DNA of 64,000 nucleotides from Thermoplasmatales archaeon SW_10_69_26 (GCA_003009755.1 PXUB01000029.1:13946-77945); one strand, 5' to 3'; shown: positions 8,157 to 16,420, numbered from the stretch's first letter. The notes: generated by a model from the letters alone, not told the origin. Translations and numbers: made by a program.

Positions 8157-8208
8157 CAGCTCTGTGCCTCTGTGCCTCTGTGTCTCTGTGGCTCTGTGTG
8201 GTCCGCAC
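8157..8208 (-). repeat. CACAGAG-type repeat, right (inverted) copy
   Basis: Reads CTCTGTGCCTCTGTG repeated with a 9-base period, then GGCTCTGTGTGGTCCGCAC. It is the inverse complement of 6706-6748 with only a few differences. Confidence 0.85.
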
Positions 8209-8234
8209 CCACACCGAGCCGCTCTGAGCCTTCT

Positions 8235-8765
8235 CTACTCGGGCTTGACGGCGCGCAAGCGGACGAGCTCGCTGGCGTCGGGGAAGAACTGCAACCGGCG
8301 CTCGGCGGCGTGCTCGAACCCGGCCTCCTCCAGCATTGGCACCGCCTGCGGCGGCAGCTGGCGTGGAGCGTCCGGGTTCCGGGAGTTGGGTGCGCGGAAC
8401 AGGAACATCAAGCGACCCGCCGGCGCCAGCACGCGGAACCACTCCTCGAGCACCGCGGGCTTCCACGCCCGGATCGGCTCGTCGATCCAGACGCCGACGA
8501 TCGCCGCCAGCTGGTCGTCGTCGAACCGGAGGTCGCTGAAGGAGTCGATCGTCACGGTCTCGAGGTTGTCCGGCGCCTCGTCGACCTCGTTGGTGGTGCA
8601 GACGGTCCAACTGGGGACGTCCTCGGCGATCTCGCGGCCGACGTAACCTCGCGGGGAGCCGAGATCGAAGAGCTCGGTGCCCGGGAACCGGCCGGCCTGC
8701 ACGCGGATGCGGTCGGCCAACGGTTCGAGGAACCGCGGGGCGAGCAACTCCTCCTGCGGCAGCAT
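8235..8765 (-). CDS. class I SAM-dependent methyltransferase
   Basis: A 176-residue Rossmann-type methyltransferase. SAM motif I is LFDLGSPRGYVG, and the motif IV/post region is IVGVWIDEPIRAW followed by EEWFRVLAPAGRLMFLF, as in Methyltransf_11-type enzymes. Substrate unknown. ATG 8765 is preferred over the longer frame because a T-rich box (cgcttttccc) lies about 28 nt upstream and the extra N-terminus is Cys/Arg-rich noise. Confidence 0.75.
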   Translation of the reverse strand: MLPQEELLAPRFLEPLADRIRVQAGRFPGTELFDLGSPRGYVGREIAEDVPSWTVCTTNEVDEAPDNLETVTIDSFSDLRFDDDQLAAIVGVWIDEPIRAWKPAVLEEWFRVLAPAGRLMFLFRAPNSRNPDAPRQLPPQAVPMLEEAGFEHAAERRLQFFPDASELVRLRAVKPE

Positions 8766-8910
8766 CGTCACGGGCCACGCGCAGCACAGGGAAAAGCGTT
8801 CGCGGTTCACGGCGGCTGGCCCCCGGCTACACTCGCGCTGTGCGCCGGTTCGACAGTCCCCGAACTGGGCGATCCAGCGGTTGGCCGCCACGGCCGGGCG
8901 GCGGATGGCG

Positions 8911-9678
8911 CTACCCGATGTACTGCAGGTCGCCTTCCTCGCCGGGGCTGCCGGCTTGGCTCTCGATGTCCCGCAGCTGTTGGGTGAGCTTGTCCATCTG
9001 CTGGGCGCGGTCCTCGAGGTCGGAGAAGTCGATCTCCATCTCGAAGATCTCGGCCAGCACCTCGAGCAGGGCGCGCGCCGACCGGGGGTCGACGAGGTAG
9101 CCGCTCGTCTCGCCCATCAGGCAGATGCCCTCGATGTCGCGCGACTTGCCGAGGCCGAGCAGCAGGCCGGAGGCGCCGACGATGCCGCCGCCGGGCTCGT
9201 CCTTGCTGAACACGACGCCGTGCTCCTTCATCTCCTCGACCAGCGGCTCGTGCGTGGCGGCGCCGAGCACGCGGGCTTCGTCCAGGATCTGCCCGGTGCC
9301 GTAGCCGCCCAACGTGTAGAAGCGACCCACGGAGAGCTCGTCCATGATGTCGAGGATGGCGTTGGCGAGCGCGTACTGGCCCTCGCCGGTCAGGCCCTGG
9401 TAGTCGCCGATGAGGATGACGAGATCGCGGCCGCCGTCCGGGTTCTCCCAGACGTGCACCTCGTTGTTGACGAGGCGTACGGTCCCGTTCTCGTGCATCA
9501 GGACCTGGGGCGGGAAGTGCGGGGAGTGGATCTCGGCCACCTGTTCGGCGTCCAGCTCCTCGATGAGGTGGTCGGCGGCCAGCTTGCCGACGTTGCCGAC
9601 CCCCGGCAGGCCCTCGATCAGGATCGGATCGTTCAGTTCGCCGGGCTCCTCGAGCCACTTGATGTCGATGTCCTTCAT
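8911..9678 (-). CDS. PAC2 family (proteasome assembly chaperone-like) protein
   Basis: A 255-residue PAC2-domain protein. The N-terminal motif LIEGLPGVGNVGKLAADHL and the later LGGYGTG and GLLLGLG match the archaeal PAC2 group, related to eukaryotic proteasome assembly chaperones. The C-terminal 40 residues are helical and acidic, as usual. Its ATG overlaps the nop10 stop by 4 bp. In euryarchaea this gene commonly follows nop10 and aIF2-alpha. Confidence 0.92.
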   Translation of the reverse strand: MKDIDIKWLEEPGELNDPILIEGLPGVGNVGKLAADHLIEELDAEQVAEIHSPHFPPQVLMHENGTVRLVNNEVHVWENPDGGRDLVILIGDYQGLTGEGQYALANAILDIMDELSVGRFYTLGGYGTGQILDEARVLGAATHEPLVEEMKEHGVVFSKDEPGGGIVGASGLLLGLGKSRDIEGICLMGETSGYLVDPRSARALLEVLAEIFEMEIDFSDLEDRAQQMDKLTQQLRDIESQAGSPGEEGDLQYIG

Positions 9679-9857
9679 GAGGATGCCTCGTCGTCGCTGT
9701 CGTCAGCTTCCTCCATGCGCTTCAGCTTGCGCCTGTAGGAACCGTACTTGTCCTCCGGCGAGAACTTCGCCGGCTGGGGGTCCTCGGTCTCGGCCCCGCA
9801 GCGCGGACACGTTCCCGAGAAGGTGTAGCGTCCGCACTCGGAGCAGCTGCGCATCAT
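9675..9857 (-). CDS. nop10: H/ACA RNP protein Nop10
   Basis: A 60-residue protein with the zinc ribbon CSECGRYTFSGTCPRCG at the N-terminus and the RNA-contacting PAKFSPEDKYGSYRRKLK segment. It is part of the H/ACA pseudouridylation complex with Cbf5, Gar1 and L7Ae. It overlaps the PAC2 gene by 4 bp and follows aIF2-alpha closely. Confidence 0.97.
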   Translation of the reverse strand: MMRSCSECGRYTFSGTCPRCGAETEDPQPAKFSPEDKYGSYRRKLKRMEEADDSDDEASS

Positions 9858-9866
9858 GGACCGAGG

Positions 9867-10658
9867 CTACTCCTCGTCGAGCTCGCGGTGGAAGGAACCT
9901 TCGCCGCCGGTGTCGGCGATCGTCTCGATCGCTCGATCGGCGGCCTCCTCGAGCTCGTCCTCGGCGATCTTGTAGTCGGGCGCGGTCACGCGGACGCGGT
10001 AGCGGGGCGCGCCGACGTACTGGACCTCGATGTCGACGTCCTCGTACTCGGTCTCGCCGGCCGCCTCGAGCGCCGCCTGGACCTTGCGGACACCGTCGGA
10101 GGCGGGCGAGGTGACGTCGACGTACCCGGTGATCTGGACGAACGGGATCGAGATGTTCTCCTCGGCGAGCTCGGCGAAGCGGTCGAACCAGGGGCCCTCG
10201 AACCCGTCCTCCGCCAGCAGGGACGGATCGATCGCCGCCGTCTCGAAGGCCGCATACAGGGACCCGTAGGTCTCCTCCAGGTCGTAGCCGAAGTCCTCGT
10301 AGAGACCCTCGAGGTCCTCGTCGCGGTCCTCGGACAGGATCTCCATCAGCTTGCCGGCCTTCTGCTCGTTCTTCCACTCGTTGATCTTCTCGCTCTTCTG
10401 GTGGTCGTTGACCTGCTTGAACGAGAGGTCGACCTGGTCCTTGCCCTCGTTGACCTCGAGGACCTTGCAGACGACCTTCTGTCCTTCCTTGATGTGGTCG
10501 CGGACGTACTTCACCCAGCCCGAGGCGACCTCGGAGATGTGGATGAAGCCCTCCTTGCCATCGAACTCCTCGAGCTCGACGAACGCGCCGAAGTCCTCGA
10601 CCTCGGTGACCGTGCAGACGACGAGCGCTCCGGGATCGGGGTACTCCTGGCGCTTCAT
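9867..10658 (-). CDS. eif2a: translation initiation factor aIF2, alpha subunit
   Basis: A 263-residue protein with the N-terminal S1 domain (residues about 10-85; EDFGAFVELEEF and GFIHISEVASGWVK), the central helical domain, and the C-terminal alpha/beta domain. It forms the aIF2 heterotrimer that brings initiator tRNA to the ribosome. Placed between S27e and Nop10, a classic euryarchaeal order; 6 bp from the S27e stop. Confidence 0.97.
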   Translation of the reverse strand: MKRQEYPDPGALVVCTVTEVEDFGAFVELEEFDGKEGFIHISEVASGWVKYVRDHIKEGQKVVCKVLEVNEGKDQVDLSFKQVNDHQKSEKINEWKNEQKAGKLMEILSEDRDEDLEGLYEDFGYDLEETYGSLYAAFETAAIDPSLLAEDGFEGPWFDRFAELAEENISIPFVQITGYVDVTSPASDGVRKVQAALEAAGETEYEDVDIEVQYVGAPRYRVRVTAPDYKIAEDELEEAADRAIETIADTGGEGSFHRELDEE

Positions 10659-10664
10659 GGAAGA

Positions 10665-10874
10665 TCAGTCCAGATAGTCGATGAACGTGCTGCCCGTCAG
10701 ATCGGCCAGGCCGCCTCGCGGCTGGGCGAGCTCCGAGCCGCAGACCTCGCAGGTGATCGGGTTCGAGGGTCGGGCGAAGATGACCTGCTCGTTGCCGCAG
10801 TCCTCGCACTCGACCTCGGCGAACGTGCCGCGCTCCCGGGTTTCGGGTTTCTCTTGGGTTTGCTCCTCCGGCAT
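10665..10874 (-). CDS. rps27e: ribosomal protein S27e
   Basis: A 69-residue zinc-ribbon ribosomal protein. Cysteine pairs are CEDCGNEQVIF and CEVCGSELAQPRGG, the S27e signature. The N-terminal 20 residues are an extra, acidic extension compared with many archaeal S27e. It is 2 bp from L44e upstream and co-oriented with aIF2-alpha. Confidence 0.96.
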   Translation of the reverse strand: MPEEQTQEKPETRERGTFAEVECEDCGNEQVIFARPSNPITCEVCGSELAQPRGGLADLTGSTFIDYLD

Positions 10875-10876
10875 GG

Positions 10877-11161
10877 TCAGGACTCCGTGAGCTCGAACTT
10901 ACCGGCGCGGAAGCACTCGGATGGCTGGTGCGCCTTGCGGCATTCCTGGCACCGGTAGCGCAGCTTGACTCGCTGCGTGGGCTTGCGGAGGCCCTCCGGC
11001 TTCGGCCGCGGGAAGCCCCGGTAGCCTCGCATGACGCGACGGAAGCGACGCTGGCCCTTCTTCATCTCGGAGGCAGGCTTGGTTCGGACTCGCTCCACGT
11101 CGTGATCGTGGTGCGCGTTGCAGAACGGGCAGTGTCGCTTAACGACCCTCGGCATCTTCAT
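10877..11161 (-). CDS. rpl44e: ribosomal protein L44e
   Basis: A 94-residue large-subunit protein. Zinc-binding cysteines are in HCPFCNAH and [12 protein letters not shown]; the middle is strongly basic ([16 protein letters not shown]). Start is set at [10 protein letters not shown] (11161), the usual L44e N-terminus, and an AGGTGGT Shine-Dalgarno-like stretch lies 8 nt before it. A box gcttaaatga at 11212-11221 could serve as promoter for the L44e-S27e-aIF2-Nop10-PAC2 operon. Confidence 0.96.
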   Translation of the reverse strand: MKMPRVVKRHCPFCNAHHDHDVERVRTKPASEMKKGQRRFRRVMRGYRGFPRPKPEGLRKPTQRVKLRYRCQECRKAHQPSECFRAGKFELTES

Positions 11162-11291
11162 TGGATGACCACCTGCGGGAACGGTTCGGGCGGTGGTAGG
11201 GCCGTCCTTCATTTAAGCATTACGCGGCGTCGCGGGAGCCAGCTGCCGGAGACCGGAACGTTTACCGCCCCGTCGGCGTTCGCCACCGGTT

Positions 11292-11795
11292 GTGGCTGAT
11301 CCCAGCGCGCCCGAGCCCGGCGAGGAAGCCACGCCGGACTCGCTGTCCACCTTCGAGACCGGGACCGAGCCCGAGGAGCCCTCGCCCGACCCGGAGCCGG
11401 CGGAGGACGAGACGGACGACCGCGGCCGTCGGACCCTGATCGCGATCGGGTTGGCCCTCGCGGTGAGCCTGGGGACGGTGATCGCCGCCCGTTCGTTGTT
11501 GATCGACACCGGCGTCGAGGTCGGCCTCGGCGAAACCGCCTCCGTCGGTCTCGTCGCCACGATCGTCGGCTTGGCGGCCTTCCTCCCGCTTCGGTGGGGG
11601 TTCTGGGTCGCCCCGCTCGTCGCGGGCGCCCACTACGCGCTGAACTTCTACAACATGCTGTTCACCGACGAGTCTGTGTACCAGTTCGTCGAAGGGTCGG
11701 CCATGGGTTACGCCGTGCTCACCCCCGCGATCGGCGTCGTCCTCGGGTTCGTGCTCGAGGGGGTCTACCGGTTGATCGTCCCGAGTGACGGGTAG
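11292..11795 (+). CDS. membrane protein with acidic N-terminal tail
   Basis: A 167-residue protein. The first 50 residues are a Pro/Glu/Asp-rich cytoplasmic tail; four hydrophobic helices follow from about residue 52 (LIAIGLALAVSLGTVIAA, GLVATIVGLAAFLPL, FWVAPLVAGAHYAL, VLTPAIGVVLGFVL). GTG 11292 has a gtttacc box about 30 nt upstream. Divergent from the ribosomal operon. No family recognised. Confidence 0.65.
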   Translation: MADPSAPEPGEEATPDSLSTFETGTEPEEPSPDPEPAEDETDDRGRRTLIAIGLALAVSLGTVIAARSLLIDTGVEVGLGETASVGLVATIVGLAAFLPLRWGFWVAPLVAGAHYALNFYNMLFTDESVYQFVEGSAMGYAVLTPAIGVVLGFVLEGVYRLIVPSDG

Positions 11796-11858
11796 CGGAG
11801 GTTCCAACGACCCGGCCGCAAAATTAAACCGTTACGGAGGGTCATTCGGGAACGCTGC

Positions 11859-12242
11859 ATGGATCCCCTCCCCTGGGTCATCGACTGGAACCCTGATTTC
11901 GAGGACGATCCCCGGATGAAGCGAGCCGTGCTGACCGCGCTCCGCAAGGACGGGGTCGCCGATGCGATCCGGCGGCTGGCTCGCCGCGCTATCGAGGAGG
12001 TCGTCGAGAACGGGTTCGAGACCGAGCACCTGCTCTGGCTCGAGACGCGCGACCGGTTCGCGCTCTTCGTGCGCGTCTGGTACGAGCAGACCCAGGACAA
12101 GGTGTTCGCGGTCGTCGAGGAGAACGACCTCGGCGACGTCTGCTTCCTGATCCTCGAGGACTACGACTGCGCCAGCTACGAAGGCGAGGACGTCCTCAAG
12201 GTCGAGTTCGAGGATCCGGAGACGCTGGGCGTCGAGCCCTGA
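11859..12242 (+). CDS. hypothetical protein
   Basis: A 127-residue acidic, soluble protein with a helical N-half (RMKRAVLTALRKDG, IRRLARRAIEEVVENG) and a beta-rich C-half with many aromatics. An aaattaaaccgtta stretch lies about 34 nt before ATG 11859, a plausible promoter. Not recognised. It ends 126 bp before the convergent SMC-operon gene. Confidence 0.6.
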   Translation: MDPLPWVIDWNPDFEDDPRMKRAVLTALRKDGVADAIRRLARRAIEEVVENGFETEHLLWLETRDRFALFVRVWYEQTQDKVFAVVEENDLGDVCFLILEDYDCASYEGEDVLKVEFEDPETLGVEP

Positions 12243-12368
12243 CGCGCGCGGACCCCGGCGGCCGCCGAGGCCCGCTTGGCAGCGTTCACCTCTTCGCCGG
12301 CAACGACAGCTGCCGCTGCGAGGCAGGCGGCGGTCGGCGGGCCGGCGGCGGCCGATCCGCGCGTCCGA

Positions 12369-12773
12369 TCAGGAGACCTCGCGCGAGATCTCGACGATCG
12401 CGGCCGTGGCCTCGACGGCGTCGGCGCCCGCGAGCTCGGGGCCCAGCAGCTCGGCGCCGGCCTCGGCCCAGGCGCTCAGCGCCTCGGTGAGCGGCTCGTC
12501 GTCGGCGAGCACCTCGACGATCGCCAGCTGCTCGCGGTCCTCGGCCTGGCTGTCGTCCACCGGGCCGAGCTCGGCGGTGGGTTCGCCGCGCTCGTCGGCC
12601 CCCAGCGGCTCCTCGTCGTGGGCGACGGCGAGCCCGACGAGGAAGAGCCCGGCGTCCACGCGGGTCTCCCACAGATCCAACCCTAGCATACGGTCGACGA
12701 CCTCTTCGGTGGCCTCGCTGACGGCGAGGACCGGCTCCTCGTCGGCCTCGATCGGGGCGGCGGTCTGCGTCAT
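12369..12773 (-). CDS. small acidic protein coupled to SMC-like ATPase
   Basis: A 134-residue, very acidic protein. It starts MTQTAAPIEADEEP, and its ATG overlaps the stop of the SMC-like ATPase gene (ATGA), so it is translated with it. The sequence alternates helical and beta stretches (VVDRMLGLDLWETRVDAGLFLV, then EQLAIVEVLADDEPLTEAL). No cysteines or catalytic motifs seen. By position it may be an accessory subunit of the ATPase, comparable to kleisin-like or DndE-like partners, but this is only inferred. Confidence 0.6.
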   Translation of the reverse strand: MTQTAAPIEADEEPVLAVSEATEEVVDRMLGLDLWETRVDAGLFLVGLAVAHDEEPLGADERGEPTAELGPVDDSQAEDREQLAIVEVLADDEPLTEALSAWAEAGAELLGPELAGADAVEATAAIVEISREVS

Positions 12774-14767
12774 GCCGATCCCCCCTGCAGGCGGAGGGCC
12801 TCGACCTTGCCGGGCCGGATCCGCGTGTAGCCCTCGCGGTCGCCGCCCTTCTCCTGCATCCAGTCCATGCGGTAGACGTCGGGGTCGGCGGCCTCGACGG
12901 CGTCGTACCACTTGCCGTCGGGGAAGGCGTCCTTCGTGAACACGACGACCTGGCCCTCGTGGTCGCCGATGAGCTCGAGCAGGCGGTGGACGCCCTCGTC
13001 GTCGAGGGTGCTGAACGGCGCGTCGAGCAGCAGGAACGGGTGCTCGGCGGCGACCTCGCGCAGGGCGAACAAAAGCGCCAGGCCCAGCCGGGTCTTCTCG
13101 CCCTCGGAGAGAGGCACGATCTCCTCCTCGTCGCCGACGTCGCGGACGACGCGCGGCACCATCGAGGAGCCGCTGAGCGTGATCCGGTAGTCGGCGTCCT
13201 TCTGGAAGAGATGGTCGAAGATGCCCTGCGTGCGGTCGAGCAGGTCCTGGCGAAGCTTCGGGAGCGCGGCGTCGATCGTGCCGCGGATCGCATCTCGGTA
13301 CTTGCGGGCCCGTGAGAGCAGGGTGCTGTCGACGGAGACGTCGTCCATGTCGGCCAGTTTGGATTTGATCTCGTTGAGCCGCTCCTGGGCGTCGAGGTGC
13401 TTGCGGACGACCTTGGACTTCTCGTCCTGGATCGAGTTGACCTTCATCTTCTTGGCCTTGATGCGGCGCTGGATGAGGTCGCGCTTCTCCTCGACGTCCG
13501 TCTCGAGCTCGGCGTCGAGCTCCTCGAGCCGCTCGCGCTTGGCGCGCAGGTCCTCGGTGACCTCGGCCAGCCGTTGGCGCTGGGTCTCGATCGTCTCCGC
13601 CAGCTCGTCGGTGCCGTCCCCGCTGGCCCACTCCTGGAGCCGCCACTCGGAGACCGGCAGCTCGGGGACCTCGGGCTCGCCGGCGGTGAGGGCGTCGATC
13701 GTGCCGCGGATCTCCTCGCGGTGGTCGGCGTCCATCTCGGTCCCGCACCAGCACGTGTCCGCCTCGAGCCGATCCTCGAGGAGCTGGGCCTTCGTGACGT
13801 CCTCCTCCCACGCCTCGTGGGCTTCGACGGCTTCCTCGTGCTCGGCCAGCAGGGCTTCGACGGCGTCCTCGCAGCCGGCTTCGAGAAGCGTGGGCCAGCT
13901 GGGGGTCAGCTCGGCCCGGATGGAGGCCAGCTCGCGCTCGCGGCGCTCCTCGAGGTTGCGGACCTCCTCGCGCAGCTCTTCGCGCTCGGCCTCGCGCTCC
14001 TCGGCCTGGTCGAGCTTGGCTTGCTCTTGCTTGAGCTCCTCGACGTCGTCCTGCAGCTGGTGCTCCTCGATCTCCTTCTCGCGCTTCGTCTCGCGGAAGT
14101 TCTCCTCCCGCTCCTTGAGGTCGGCGCGCTTGTCCCGCAGCTTGCGGCGGCGCCGGTCGGCGCGTTCCTCGGCCTCGGCTTGCTTGTCGAGGTCGTCGAC
14201 GATGGCCTCCAGGGACTCGTCGAGGCTGACGATCTCGGGGTTCTGCAGCTGGCGCTCGACGCTCTCCTTCACGACGGGTCCGCTGAGTTCGGCGACGAAG
14301 TCGCGCACGTGCTCGCCCGTGAGCAGGTTGAAGCCCAACCGCTCGTGGGGGAGCAGCTCGGCGAGGAAGCCCTCGGGGTCGTCGATCGGGGCCCAGTCGC
14401 CGTCCTCGTCCCTCTCGACGACGAGGTCCGAGCTGGGCGAGGTGCCCCACTCGATCGATCGCTCGACGCGGTAGAGCCCGTCGTCGCCGACCTCCAGAAT
14501 CGCCTCCACGCGGCCGCCCTCCATGTTGCGGAACCGGTGGTGGTTGATGACGTTCTTCTCCTGCTTTTGCTTCAAGGAGCGGAACTCGTCGGCGTCGACG
14601 GCGGCCTTGCCGCGGATCAGCCAGCGGACCAGATCGATCGACGAGGTCTTGCCGTGACCGTTGGGAGCGTAGACGTAGGTGACGCCCTCGGTCGTCAGGT
14701 CGAAGACCTCCTCCTCGCGGAACGGGCCGACGCCATCGAACGTCAGCTTGCGGAGCAGGATGTCCAT
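12770..14767 (-). CDS. SMC/Rad50-like coiled-coil ATPase
   Basis: About 665 residues. Walker A is APNGHGKT (residues 34-41); the ABC signature LSEGEKTRLGLA starts near 553, and Walker B is FLLLDAPF near 578-585. Between them lie long Glu/Arg/Lys coiled coils, interrupted near residue 338 by a CWCG motif that could act as a hook. This is the layout of RecF/RecN/SbcC and DndD-like ATPases, but no close named family was recognised and there is no Mre11-type nuclease beside it. ATG 14767 is chosen because Walker A sits at the usual distance from it. Flanked on both sides, 2 bp and overlapping, by small acidic genes. Confidence 0.85.
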   Translation of the reverse strand: MDILLRKLTFDGVGPFREEEVFDLTTEGVTYVYAPNGHGKTSSIDLVRWLIRGKAAVDADEFRSLKQKQEKNVINHHRFRNMEGGRVEAILEVGDDGLYRVERSIEWGTSPSSDLVVERDEDGDWAPIDDPEGFLAELLPHERLGFNLLTGEHVRDFVAELSGPVVKESVERQLQNPEIVSLDESLEAIVDDLDKQAEAEERADRRRRKLRDKRADLKEREENFRETKREKEIEEHQLQDDVEELKQEQAKLDQAEEREAEREELREEVRNLEERRERELASIRAELTPSWPTLLEAGCEDAVEALLAEHEEAVEAHEAWEEDVTKAQLLEDRLEADTCWCGTEMDADHREEIRGTIDALTAGEPEVPELPVSEWRLQEWASGDGTDELAETIETQRQRLAEVTEDLRAKRERLEELDAELETDVEEKRDLIQRRIKAKKMKVNSIQDEKSKVVRKHLDAQERLNEIKSKLADMDDVSVDSTLLSRARKYRDAIRGTIDAALPKLRQDLLDRTQGIFDHLFQKDADYRITLSGSSMVPRVVRDVGDEEEIVPLSEGEKTRLGLALLFALREVAAEHPFLLLDAPFSTLDDEGVHRLLELIGDHEGQVVVFTKDAFPDGKWYDAVEAADPDVYRMDWMQEKGGDREGYTRIRPGKVEALRLQGGSA

Positions 14768-14769
14768 CG

Positions 14770-14937
14770 TCAAGCCTCCTCCTGCAGGATCTCGCGGACG
14801 GTATCCTCGAGCTCTTCGCCTTCCACACGCTGCGCGGCTTGCAGCATGGATTCGACGACGTCCATCTCGAGGTCGCGCTCCTCGAGCTGATCCTCCAGGA
14901 GCGAGCGCACGCGCGGATCGAGTGTCGGTTCGGTCAC
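14770..14937 (-). CDS. small helical protein upstream of SMC-like ATPase
   Basis: From GTG 14937 it encodes 55 residues (VTEPTLDPRVRSLLED onward) that are almost entirely predicted helix with heavy Glu/Asp content. Its stop is 2 bp before the ATPase start, so the three genes form one operon. GTG 14970 would add 11 residues. A strong TATA-like element at 15005-15015, readable on either strand, is the nearest promoter candidate. Confidence 0.5.
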   Translation of the reverse strand: MTEPTLDPRVRSLLEDQLEERDLEMDVVESMLQAAQRVEGEELEDTVREILQEEA

Positions 14938-15004
14938 GATCGATCGGGCCTCTGGCTCCACCGGGCCCACAGGGGTCCGATGGGACCCCCGCCAAGCCCC
15001 AAGG

Positions 15005-15015
15005 GGTATAAAAAC
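15005..15015 (+). promoter_or_regulatory. strong TATA box (ggtataaaaac)
   Basis: The best TATA consensus in the window. On the plus strand, transcription would begin near 15032, about 105 nt before trxB, where no leaderless start codon fits. On the minus strand the same element could serve the SMC-like operon. It may drive both. Confidence 0.6.
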
Positions 15016-15102
15016 AGCGGGGAGTCACCCCTCGTGGTCGGGCGGCCAACGTGCCACGCCCTGCCGTGAAGTGCCGGGGGGCTGGCGCGTGCCCCGACGC
15101 AA

Positions 15103-15113
15103 CGTATTTCTAT
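15103..15113 (+). promoter_or_regulatory. TATA box of trxB (cgtatttctat)
   Basis: Centre is 29 nt before GTG 15137, the position expected for a leaderless archaeal transcript; this decided the trxB start. Confidence 0.6.
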
Positions 15114-15136
15114 CGGTCCCCGCTCATCGCTCGGGT

Positions 15137-16117
15137 GTGACCGTCCGCGACGTCGTCATCGTCGGTTCCGGCCCCGCCGGCCTCACGGCCGCGCTGTACA
15201 ACGCTCGCGCCAACCTGGACGTCCTCTGCATCGCCGGCTACGAAGCCGGCGGCCAGCTCATGCTCACCACGGACGTCGAGAACTACCCCGGCTTCCCCGA
15301 GGGCATCCAGGGTCCAGACCTCATGCAGAAGTTCCGCGACCAGGCCGCCCGGTTCGGGACCGACTTCATCGACCGCGACGCCACGGACGCCGACCTCTCT
15401 AGCCGTCCGTTCACGATCGAGGTCGAGGACGAGACGGTGAAGGCCCGCTCGGTCATCATCGCCACCGGCGCCAGCGCCCGCTGGCTGGGCCTCCCCGACG
15501 AGGAATCCTACCGCGGCAAGGGCATCTCGACGTGTGCCACCTGCGACGGCGCGTTCTTCAAGGACAAGGAGGTCGTCGTCGTGGGCGGCGGCGACTCCGC
15601 GATGGAGGAGGCGCTGTTCCTCACGAAGTTCGCCGACCAGGTCACGATCGTCCACCGCCGCGACGAGTTCCGCGCCTCGCAGATCATGGCCGACCGCGCC
15701 CTCGAGCACGAGGACATCGAGGTGCTGTGGAACACCGAGGCGATCGCGTACCTCGGCGACCCGACGATCGAGGGCCTCCGCCTCATCAAGCACCCCGACG
15801 GCCGGCCGAAGAAGCGCATCCCCGACGACGAGTGGGCCAACGCCGACGAGCACGGCGGCAAGGTGTACGACTTCGCCACCGACGGCGTGTTCATCGCGAT
15901 CGGCCACGACCCGAACACGCCGTTCCTCGAGGGCGAGATCGAGCTCGACGAGAAGGGCTACGTCGAGGTCGAGGGTCACACGCGCACGGACGTGGACGGT
16001 GTCTTCGCCGCCGGCGACGTCCACGACAAGCACTACCGGCAAGCCGTCACCGCGGCCGGGCTGGGCTGCCGGGCCGCGATGGACACCGAGCAGTGGCTGG
16101 AAGCCCAGGACGACTGA
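15137..16117 (+). CDS. trxB: thioredoxin reductase
   Basis: A 326-residue FAD/NADPH enzyme that reduces thioredoxin. It has the FAD motif GSGPAGLTAA near the N-terminus, the redox-active CATC in TCATCDGAFF (about residue 135), the NADPH motif VVGGGDSAMEEA, and the C-terminal FAD motif VFAAGDVHD. The loop KRIPDDEWANADEHGGK is a small insertion. GTG 15137 gives the normal N-terminus. Single gene; no thioredoxin beside it. Confidence 0.95.
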   Translation: MTVRDVVIVGSGPAGLTAALYNARANLDVLCIAGYEAGGQLMLTTDVENYPGFPEGIQGPDLMQKFRDQAARFGTDFIDRDATDADLSSRPFTIEVEDETVKARSVIIATGASARWLGLPDEESYRGKGISTCATCDGAFFKDKEVVVVGGGDSAMEEALFLTKFADQVTIVHRRDEFRASQIMADRALEHEDIEVLWNTEAIAYLGDPTIEGLRLIKHPDGRPKKRIPDDEWANADEHGGKVYDFATDGVFIAIGHDPNTPFLEGEIELDEKGYVEVEGHTRTDVDGVFAAGDVHDKHYRQAVTAAGLGCRAAMDTEQWLEAQDD

Positions 16118-16127
16118 CCTGGGCTGG

Positions 16128-16420
16128 CTCCTCGGGGGTTGGACGTCGATCTCGCCGCCATGAGGTTCGACGATCTTGCGGCAGATCGCCGAGCCGACGC
16201 CGTGATTGGCGGACTCCTCCTCGGTGCCGCGGGCGAGCATCTCGAAGATGCTCTCGGGATCATCGAGACCGAGGCTCTGCCCGTTGTCGCGGACGGCGAA
16301 GGTGTGCTTCTGGTCGCCGGCTTCGTCGAAGATCTCGACACGGGGCGGCTCATCGTCCCGTCGGAACGTGATCGCGTTCTGGATGAGGTTCTGTGGCTGG
16401 CTCGCCTGGCCGTGCAGAGC
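16128..16420 (-). pseudogene. histidine kinase ATPase-domain remnant
   Basis: Reading the minus strand with one frame change gives a HATPase_c core: QNLIQNAITF (N box), VEIFDEAGDQKHTFAVRDNG (G1 box, normally DNGxG), IFEMLARG, and HGVGSAICRKIVEPHGGEI (G2 box). The catalytic tail after GGEI is missing and the frame runs into trxB. There is no sensor or HisKA part upstream. This is a two-component kinase reduced to part of its ATPase domain. Confidence 0.65.

Noticed and set aside
8157-8208. 9-base tandem periodicity taken as a possible CRISPR array
   Set aside because: No unique spacers; it is a short tandem-like stretch with an inverted copy at 6706.
12770-14767. Naming the SMC-like ATPase DndD, SbcC or haloarchaeal Sph
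   Set aside because: Neighbouring genes of those systems are absent and the N-terminus does not match the forms I know well enough to decide.
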